Shown here: in pieces, positions 1 to 4,582 of the stretch
Position numbering within the stretch: position 1 is the stretch's first letter
Layout of the letters: each line of letters opens with the position of its first letter
NCBI GenBank assembly: GCA_013697365.1
Contig: JACCXA010000210.1
Coordinates: forward strand, 1-11,858
Source: Chthoniobacterales bacterium
GTDB taxonomy: Bacteria > Verrucomicrobiota > Verrucomicrobiia > Chthoniobacterales > UBA10450
DNA: 11,858 nt
Direction: 5' to 3'
Position numbers and translations under genes: made by a program
The notes under the pieces: generated by a model
Database searches by the model: none
Told to the model about the DNA's origin: nothing
The model's input: only the letters and a program-made list of their open reading frames with translations

Positions 1-640
1 CACCGCCGAACATGGCGAGCGCGGGATCGTGCAGCACCTCGCGAGGAAGCGTCGGACCGTCCGCAGCTGGGACATAGGGAAGATTCGCCACAATGAGATC
101 GAAAGAGCCCTTTACGTCGCGGAGCAAGTTGCTGCGCGCGAAACTGACGCGGCTGCCGAGACCAAGCATCTCCGCATTTTGCCGCGCAAGCGCGAGCGCG
201 TCTTCGGACAGATCGATGGCATGCACCTTCGCTTCTGGTACGGCAGCCGCGAGGCTCAATGCGATCACGCCACTGCCGGTGCCGACATCCAGGATTTCTG
301 GTTTCTGCTTTCCGATTTCTGATTTGAGAAGATGCTCGACAAGTTCTTCCGTCTCCGGGCGTGGAATGAGCGCGCGTTTGTCGCAAACGAATGTGCGCCC
401 GCAGAACTCGACCGTTCCGAGCAGATGCTGCAGTGGTTCACCCTGCCCGCGCCGCCGCACCAGCTCACGCAAGGGTGCCAGCTCTGCTTCGTCGAGGGCG
501 CGCTCGAACTCGAGGTAAAGCTCGATCCGTTTCCGGCCTAACGAATGCGCGAGCAGATGTTCGGCATTCAGGCGCGGGCTTTCGATTTCACGCTTCGCGA
601 AGTAAGCGGTCGTGGATTGGAGGACCTCGAGCAGAGTCAT
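1..640 (-). CDS. prmC: Release factor glutamine methyltransferase PrmC (HemK), 3' end missing
   Basis: This enzyme transfers a methyl group from S-adenosylmethionine to the glutamine of the GGQ motif in release factors RF1 and RF2, in the cytoplasm. The minus-strand frame opens with ATG at 640-638 and runs off the window after 213 codons; the family is usually about 280 residues, so the last quarter is missing. Visible are the N-terminal helical domain (about 1-85), the family motif LIPRPETE (91-98), SAM-binding motif I DVGTGSGVIAL (118-128), an acidic residue at the end of strand 2 (AIDLS, 141-145), and the catalytic NPPY-type motif, here NLPY (186-189), followed by EVLHDPALAMFGG (201-213). 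The start overlaps the stop of the upstream nucleotidyltransferase gene by four bases (ATGA), which argues for translational coupling. Its substrate RF1 is encoded three genes upstream. The Leu in NLPY is the only unusual residue seen. Identity is secure. Confidence 0.95.
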   Translation of the reverse strand, partial: MTLLEVLQSTTAYFAKREIESPRLNAEHLLAHSLGRKRIELYLEFERALDEAELAPLRELVRRRGQGEPLQHLLGTVEFCGRTFVCDKRALIPRPETEELVEHLLKSEIGKQKPEILDVGTGSGVIALSLAAAVPEAKVHAIDLSEDALALARQNAEMLGLGSRVSFARSNLLRDVKGSFDLIVANLPYVPAADGPTLPREVLHDPALAMFGG

Positions 641-1119
641 TGCTGACTCCGGCGCGAGTATTCCTCTCGAAACTGCTCCAGGCGACGGATATCGGCGATG
701 TCTTTCACCCGGCCGGTAGCGCGTTTACTGGCGATGATATCGCTCAAGGACGCGACTGGAAATCGTCCGCCTTCAATGACGCGTCTGCTTCGGGCTGCTT
801 CGAAGCTCTCGATTCCGTCAGGTGAGTGGATGAGATCTAGCGCGAAAGGTCCTGACTTCATCAAAACGATTTCGCTCCCGGTCAGAATGGAAACCACCAG
901 CGTTGGATCTAGTTCAAACCCGAGTTTGCGTAACGCGCGTAGGACCCGGTCGGCGTTTTTCTGGGACTTGGGCAAAAAGATGTCCACATCCTGAGTGGTA
1001 TCGGGATAACCGAGCAGGATCGCGCCGCTCTTCCCGATGAAGAGGTAATCGACCTCTTCCGCTGCAAAAGCGGACGCGAGCTCCTCTGCCTGAGCAGGAG
1101 TGAATTTGCTTTCCGGCAT
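637..1119 (-). CDS. Small nucleotidyltransferase-fold protein (MNT/AbiEii-like)
   Basis: This 160-residue protein has the pattern of a minimal DNA polymerase beta-type nucleotidyltransferase. The hGxS element is FIGKSGAILLG (27-37), the paired metal-binding acids are D44 and D46 in TTQDVDIFLP, and D95 in FALDLIHS is a good candidate for the third carboxylate. The C-terminal part, SLSDIIASKRATGRVKDIADI (124-144), resembles the 'SxxDLIAxKxAxGRxKDxxDI' ending common in small nucleotidyltransferases of the AbiEii/MNT and DUF6036 type. Such proteins transfer NMP groups to proteins or tRNA in some toxin-antitoxin and defence systems, but the substrate here cannot be read from sequence. The gene starts one base after the stop of the 71-residue gene and ends in an ATGA overlap with prmC, so it is embedded in the rpmE-prfA-prmC operon. 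Fold assignment is good; role is unknown. Confidence 0.85.
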   Translation of the reverse strand: MPESKFTPAQAEELASAFAAEEVDYLFIGKSGAILLGYPDTTQDVDIFLPKSQKNADRVLRALRKLGFELDPTLVVSILTGSEIVLMKSGPFALDLIHSPDGIESFEAARSRRVIEGGRFPVASLSDIIASKRATGRVKDIADIRRLEQFREEYSRRSQQ

Positions 1120-1120
1120 T

Positions 1121-1336
1121 TCAAGCCCGCTTCGAAGCCGGGCGATATCCCAGGTAGATGGGCAATGTCGCGCACCACGTGCGGTATTGCGTCATCGTGG
1201 CAAACGCGCGCATCCCGACATCATCCAGGACCGGCTTGTGCACGTGACAAAAACCGTACTTGATCCGGGTCAGGACATCACGAGCAAGCTGCTGGCGGCA
1301 TTGCTCGCGCCAGAGATCGTCTTCAGACGCAGGCAT
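1121..1336 (-). CDS. Conserved-looking 71-residue protein of unknown function
   Basis: I do not recognise a family. The product is charged at its start (SEDDLWREQCRQQLARD, 4-20), has a short middle with GFCHVHKP (28-34 region), and an aromatic C-terminal segment with YRTWC and LPIYLGY (51-64). No signal peptide or membrane segment is visible. It contains two Cys (30 and 55, besides C13) and two close His (31, 33), but no clear metal-site pattern. Support for it being real is positional: ATG lies two bases after the prfA TAA stop, and its TGA stop is one base before the nucleotidyltransferase ATG, leaving no unused bases in a tightly packed operon. The pairing suggests it may be a partner of the nucleotidyltransferase, for example a cofactor or regulator, but this is an inference from position only. 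Confidence 0.6.
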   Translation of the reverse strand: MPASEDDLWREQCRQQLARDVLTRIKYGFCHVHKPVLDDVGMRAFATMTQYRTWCATLPIYLGYRPASKRA

Positions 1337-1338
1337 CG

Positions 1339-2418
1339 TTAGGCCGTGAGTGCGGATTCCTTGAGCCGTTCCTGCAGGTCGGCTGTCTGAAGCGCAGCGA
1401 TCATCTCGCCGAGATCGCCTTCGATCACGCGATCAAGATTGTAGTGGGTGAGGCCGATGCGGTGATCCGTGATGCGATTCTGTGGGAAGTTGTAGGTCCG
1501 GATTTTTTCTTCGCGGCCGCCAGACCCGATCTGCGTTTTACGATGCGCCGAGTACTTCGCCTCTTCTTCGCGCTGCTTATCTTCGAGCAGACGCGCGCGC
1601 ATGATGCTCAACGCCTTCTCCTTGTTCTTCTGCTGGCTGCGGCCGTCCTGGCAACGAACGATCCGTCCGGTGGGGATGTGCATAATCTGCACAGCGGAAT
1701 CGGTCGTGTTGACGCCCTGGCCGCCGGGACCGCCGGAGCGGCAGACCTCGATCCGGAGATCTTCCGGTTTCAGGTCGATATCGATGTCTTCCGCTTCGGG
1801 CAGGACCGCCACGGTCGCGGTGGAAGTGTGGATTCGGCCCTGAGCTTCGGTGGCCGGCACGCGTTGCACGCGATGCACACCCATTTCGAAACGCAGTTTC
1901 CGGAAAACGTTTTCGCCCGAGACCTTGAAGATTGCCTCCCGCAACCCGCCCATCTCTGAGGGACTCGATTCCAGATCCTCCATTTTCAATCCGGCCGCTT
2001 CCGCGTAGCGATTATACATCCGGTAAAGATCGGCCGCGAAAATGGCAGCTTCGCTCCCGCCCGTCCCCGCGCGAATTTCGATAATCGCGTCGCGGTTTTC
2101 GTTCTCGTCCGCCGGGAGAAGTGCAATCTGGAATTCCTGCTCGAGACTGGCGACGCGCTTCTCCAAATCGGGAATTTCTTCCTGCGCCATCTGCGCCAAC
2201 TCGGGGTCGGCGGAAGCGGCTAACTCGCGATTGTCTTCCAGTTGCCGGCGCGCGGTCTCCAGCTCGGTGGCAAGGGTCAGCATCCGCTTGACCGCGGAAT
2301 GCTCGCGCATGGTCTCGCTCGCGCGTTTTCGATTTTCGAAAAGCGCCGGGTCAGCAATTTCACGTTCGAGTTCTTCAAAGCGGATGCGCTTGCGCTCGAT
2401 CAAACTTTGAAAGTCCAT
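1339..2418 (-). CDS. prfA: Peptide chain release factor 1 (RF1)
   Basis: RF1 recognises UAA and UAG stop codons in the ribosomal A site and triggers hydrolysis of peptidyl-tRNA. The 359-residue length is typical. The N-terminal helical domain 1 spans about 1-100, followed by the EIRAGTGGSEAAIFAADLYRMY region (114-135) found in RF1/RF2. The stop-codon tripeptide PAT (188-190, within VHRVQRVPATEAQGRIHTS) marks it as RF1 rather than RF2, which carries SPF. The catalytic loop GGQ is at 232-234 within SGGPGGQGVNTTDSAV; Q234 is the residue expected to be methylated by PrmC, encoded downstream in the same operon. The C-terminal domain is complete through LTHYNLDRVIEGDLGEMI. The ATG start at 2418-2416 lacks a clear Shine-Dalgarno sequence. 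The upstream gap to rpmE holds a hairpin that may attenuate transcription. Confidence 0.99.
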   Translation of the reverse strand: MDFQSLIERKRIRFEELEREIADPALFENRKRASETMREHSAVKRMLTLATELETARRQLEDNRELAASADPELAQMAQEEIPDLEKRVASLEQEFQIALLPADENENRDAIIEIRAGTGGSEAAIFAADLYRMYNRYAEAAGLKMEDLESSPSEMGGLREAIFKVSGENVFRKLRFEMGVHRVQRVPATEAQGRIHTSTATVAVLPEAEDIDIDLKPEDLRIEVCRSGGPGGQGVNTTDSAVQIMHIPTGRIVRCQDGRSQQKNKEKALSIMRARLLEDKQREEEAKYSAHRKTQIGSGGREEKIRTYNFPQNRITDHRIGLTHYNLDRVIEGDLGEMIAALQTADLQERLKESALTA

Positions 2419-2456
2419 GAAGGCAGGCGGTGCTTCGGAGTCGTCGAAATAAGTAC

Positions 2457-2487
2457 AAAAAGCAGCGGCGGCCGGGGGGCCGCCGCT
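2457..2487 (-). terminator. GC hairpin plus T run between rpmE and prfA; terminator or attenuator
   Basis: Read on the minus strand, a perfect 10-base stem AGCGGCGGCC / GGCCGCCGCT (2487-2478 and 2473-2464) closes a CCCC loop and is followed, after GC, by five T residues (2461-2457). This fits an intrinsic terminator, although the T run is short. It lies 15 bases after the rpmE stop and about 40 bases before the prfA start. Since there is little room for a separate prfA promoter after the hairpin, partial read-through (attenuation) from rpmE is the likelier arrangement. The opposite strand has no T run, so it does not look bidirectional. Confidence 0.6.
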
Positions 2488-2502
2488 TCCGCTCCTGCGT
2501 AG

Positions 2503-2727
2503 CTAGGATTTTTGTGCGCGCGTCGCTTTCGTACTGCCGTAGCGACGGGTAAATTTCTCGACGCGTCCGGCCGTGTCAACGAACTTCTGTTCGCCAGTGA
2601 AGAACGGATGACAGGCTGCACAAATACCGATCTTGATGTCCTGCTTGGTCGAGCGGGTGCGGTAGACGGCTCCGCAGGCGCAGGAAATTTCGGTCTCGTT
2701 GTAAACAGGATGGATGTCCGCTTTCAT
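2503..2727 (-). CDS. rpmE: 50S ribosomal protein L31, zinc-binding (C+) form
   Basis: L31 is a small protein of the large ribosomal subunit that bridges to the 30S head. The 74-residue product begins MKADIHPVY, the normal L31 opening, and contains HPFFTGEQKFVDTAGRVEKF (40-59), the family's signature. Four cysteines (C16, C18, C36, C39; CxC and CxxC) identify the zinc-holding form rather than the Cys-less paralogue used under zinc shortage. I chose ATG at 2727-2725 over an in-frame TTG two codons upstream because homologues start MKxDIHP. No Shine-Dalgarno is seen before it. It heads the minus-strand run rpmE-prfA-orf-nucleotidyltransferase-prmC and is divergent from the ligase gene at 2838; a convincing promoter could not be picked out in the roughly 110 bases between them. 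Confidence 0.98.
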   Translation of the reverse strand: MKADIHPVYNETEISCACGAVYRTRSTKQDIKIGICAACHPFFTGEQKFVDTAGRVEKFTRRYGSTKATRAQKS

Positions 2728-2837
2728 GGTCAAAAAAGGAGTCCCGAAGCTACCGTGCTCCAGCGGGGGCGCAAGGGTTGGGTTGCCAGTCTTCCCCGCT
2801 GTCGGCGTCCGCGTCCCGCGCCATCGCCCTTCTCGAC

Positions 2838-4232
2838 ATGATGAACTCAGCCGATGCTCTGCTCGAAGCGTGGAGCGAAACCCGGCACAGGCGCGGCGGT
2901 GACCCGGCGGTTTTCACCACCAGCGGGGAAGTGTCACGCACATTCGACGAAATCGACGCTGAAGCGGAGCTCCTGAAACGCACGGATCTCGCCCACTTCC
3001 CATCGGGGACCGTGATAGGAATCCAGATCGGCAATCACCCATCGTGGCCTGCGTTGCTCCTTGCCTGCCTCAGTCGGGAGCTCGTGGTGCTTCCGCTCGA
3101 CGCAGCAAGCGGCCCGCAAGAACACGCCGTTGCCCTTGCCGTTTGTCACGCTGCGGGACTGGTCGCGGAGCGCTGCGGCCAAATTGAGATCACTGAAATG
3201 GCGGCACCGCCAGTCGACTGGAACCAGCAACCCCCGGTACTGCTGAAGTTAACCTCGGGCACGACCGCTGCACCGCGCGCGATTCGTTTCCGCAGCGAGC
3301 AGCTCCTGGCCGATTGCACGCAAATTTGCGACACGATGGGCCTGACCGGCCGGGACCTCAATTTCGGCGTCGTCCCGGTCTCGCATTCGTACGGCTTTAG
3401 CAACCTGCTGACACCACTGCTGGCGCGCGGGGTGGCTCTGGTGCTGACCCAAGACCGAATGCCGCGGGCAGTTTTACACGATCTCGCGCAGACAAACGCG
3501 ACGGTCTTTGCCGGCATGCCGGTTTTCTACCAGGCATTCGGCGGGTTGGAAGAAGTTCCACCCTTGCCGAACCTCCGGCTCTGCATTTCTGCCGGTGCGC
3601 CTTTACCTCTTCCGATTGCACACAGTTTCCGGCAGAATTTTGGGCGGCCGATCCACTCATTTTACGGATCATCGGAGTGCGGAGGCATCTGTTACGACCG
3701 CGACGCCCTTCTCATCGAGGAGGGGTTTGTCGGCCAACCAATGCGGGACGTGCACCTGGAATTACTCGATGCTGGGAGCGCGGCGAGTCGTGTTCGCGTG
3801 CAATCGGCCGCCGCTGGTGACGGCTATTTTCCAGACAGCGACGACGCGAACCTCGGCGGCGGCTTCTTTATGCCAGACGATCTCCTCGCGCCGGACTCGG
3901 GCGGGTTTCGGATTGTTGGCCGCGTTTCCGATGTCATCAACGTTGCTGGCAGGAAGGTGCATCCAGCGGAAGTAGAGGCGGCGTTGCTCGCGATCGAAGG
4001 CGTTCGGGCGGCGGTCGTTTTTGGTCGTCCTTCTGCGTTACGAAATGAAGAGGTCGCGGCCTGCGTTGTCGTCGAGAGCGGCCTCCGGGAGGTGGAACTT
4101 CTTGAGTTTCTCCGGGATCGACTGAGCGGCTGGCAGGTGCCGCGGCACATCTACTTTCTTGATGAGATGCCGGTCACGGCACGTGGCAAAATCAGTCGGC
4201 GAGCGCTCGCAGAACGCTTCCAAGCCCGTTAA
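2838..4232 (+). CDS. Adenylate-forming ligase (AMP-binding / acyl-CoA synthetase family)
   Basis: Members activate a carboxylic acid with ATP to an acyl-adenylate, then usually pass it to CoA or a carrier thiol. Using ATG at 2838 the product has 464 residues, short for the family (often 500-550) but comparable to menE/arylpolyene-type ligases. Core motifs are in order: A3 P-loop LTSGTTAAPRAIRF (138-151), a middle VPVSHSYGFSN (180-189), A5 YGSSECGG (276-283), the A7/A8 hinge IVGRVSDVINVAGRKVHPAEVE (359-380), and A10 VTARGKISRRAL (446-457) with the predicted catalytic lysine K451. The A3 loop lacks the usual GxPKG end (AAPRA), an oddity. A second ATG follows immediately at 2841, and an in-frame TTG exists at 2778; neither has a clear ribosome binding site, and the short gap to the divergent rpmE favours 2838 or 2841. 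Substrate cannot be told: fatty acid, aromatic acid or o-succinylbenzoate are all possible. Confidence 0.9.
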   Translation: MMNSADALLEAWSETRHRRGGDPAVFTTSGEVSRTFDEIDAEAELLKRTDLAHFPSGTVIGIQIGNHPSWPALLLACLSRELVVLPLDAASGPQEHAVALAVCHAAGLVAERCGQIEITEMAAPPVDWNQQPPVLLKLTSGTTAAPRAIRFRSEQLLADCTQICDTMGLTGRDLNFGVVPVSHSYGFSNLLTPLLARGVALVLTQDRMPRAVLHDLAQTNATVFAGMPVFYQAFGGLEEVPPLPNLRLCISAGAPLPLPIAHSFRQNFGRPIHSFYGSSECGGICYDRDALLIEEGFVGQPMRDVHLELLDAGSAASRVRVQSAAAGDGYFPDSDDANLGGGFFMPDDLLAPDSGGFRIVGRVSDVINVAGRKVHPAEVEAALLAIEGVRAAVVFGRPSALRNEEVAACVVVESGLREVELLEFLRDRLSGWQVPRHIYFLDEMPVTARGKISRRALAERFQAR

Positions 4233-4285
4233 ATCAGCACGAAAAAAGAGACACCCACCTCAGAGGGTTCGCCCGAATCGAAGGT

Positions 4286-4408
4286 ATGCGAACACTTCTT
4301 TTCTCGACTCTCGGTGCCGTTTTGATCCTCGCGGTCTTCAGTAGCTGCACGACCACGGTGCGGGCGCCCAGCGGCCGCTCGGCCTCCGTTAGCACCGTCA
4401 CCCGGTAA
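4286..4408 (+). CDS. Probable 40-residue lipoprotein
   Basis: A short frame encodes a typical type II signal peptide: M-R-T start, hydrophobic stretch LLFSTLGAVLILAVFSS (4-20), and a candidate lipidation cysteine C21 followed by TTT, leaving a 20-residue mature Ser/Thr/Arg-rich tail ending STVTR. The box FSSC fits a loose lipobox (small residues at -2 and -1; Phe at -3 is less usual). The small size resembles entericidin-like or other tiny envelope lipoproteins, but no homology is recognisable. It starts 53 bases after the ligase stop on the same strand. There is no well-spaced ribosome binding site: AAGG sits directly against the ATG. The signal-peptide logic is good; expression and function are unproven. 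Confidence 0.5.
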   Translation: MRTLLFSTLGAVLILAVFSSCTTTVRAPSGRSASVSTVTR

Positions 4409-4457
4409 GGACCGCGGCGCTCGGAGCGAGCGCAGCGAAGAGGATGGGTTGCAGCGG

Positions 4458-4480
4458 GCCGAACCTGTGGAAGGTTCGGC
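4458..4480. repeat. Perfect 9-base inverted repeat
   Basis: The arms GCCGAACCT and AGGTTCGGC are perfectly complementary around a five-base loop (GTGGA). It is the strongest hairpin of the 4409-4582 gap. Lack of a T run on either side argues against intrinsic termination; Rho-assisted 3' end protection or a dispersed REP-like palindrome are alternatives. Confidence 0.6.
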
Positions 4481-4526
4481 GCGCTGAGAAAAGTGCTTTC
4501 CATTTTGGTGAGAAGCGGGCATCTCT

Positions 4527-4533
4527 AAGGAGG
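4527..4533 (+). promoter_or_regulatory. Orphan Shine-Dalgarno sequence AAGGAGG
   Basis: This is a full-strength Shine-Dalgarno match, rare in this window, yet no ATG, GTG or TTG lies within the next 15 bases. The frame of the following gene is open from 4529 onward (TAA at 4526-4528), but the first standard start codon in it is the GTG at 4583, 49 bases further on. It may be chance, a site exposed or hidden by the 4505-4539 inverted repeat, or the mark of a lost start codon. Confidence 0.3.
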
Positions 4534-4582
4534 CACCAAGTCCCGTAGCTCGACGCGGCGGTTCTCTCACGCCAGTTGCATT

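Larger units (their letters stand above)
4409..4582 (+). other. Structured intergenic stretch upstream of the receiver/PATAN gene
   Basis: No convincing coding frame is present. The stretch contains three inverted repeats in succession: GCGCTCG-gag-CGAGCGC (4417-4433), GCCGAACCT-gtgga-AGGTTCGGC (4458-4480), and TTGGTG (4505-4510) pairing with CACCAA (4534-4539). None is followed by a T run, so these are not standard intrinsic terminators. An unused AAGGAGG lies inside the third. The arrangement fits a structured 5' leader, a small RNA, or a pair of repeat palindromes. I could not match it to 4.5S RNA, tmRNA, RNase P RNA or a known riboswitch consensus. Confidence 0.4.

Noticed and set aside
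1244..1268. R-x6-H pattern in the 71-residue protein as a possible HEPN toxin motif
   Set aside because: The stretch contains Gly and is followed by Pro, so it is unlikely to sit in the required helix, and the protein is far shorter than HEPN domains.
1444..1959. Open frame of 171 codons on the plus strand across prfA
   Set aside because: It runs opposite to a fully conserved release factor gene and its product has no recognisable domain.
2013..2030. RF1 catalytic loop GGQG instead of GGQH next to the methylated glutamine
   Set aside because: GPGGQGVN-type loops are, to my knowledge, widespread in RF1 outside proteobacteria, so this is not a special feature here.
4233..4260. Six-T run on the minus strand after the ligase stop, as a possible terminator
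   Set aside because: No minus-strand gene ends there and the preceding bases form only weak, imperfect pairing.
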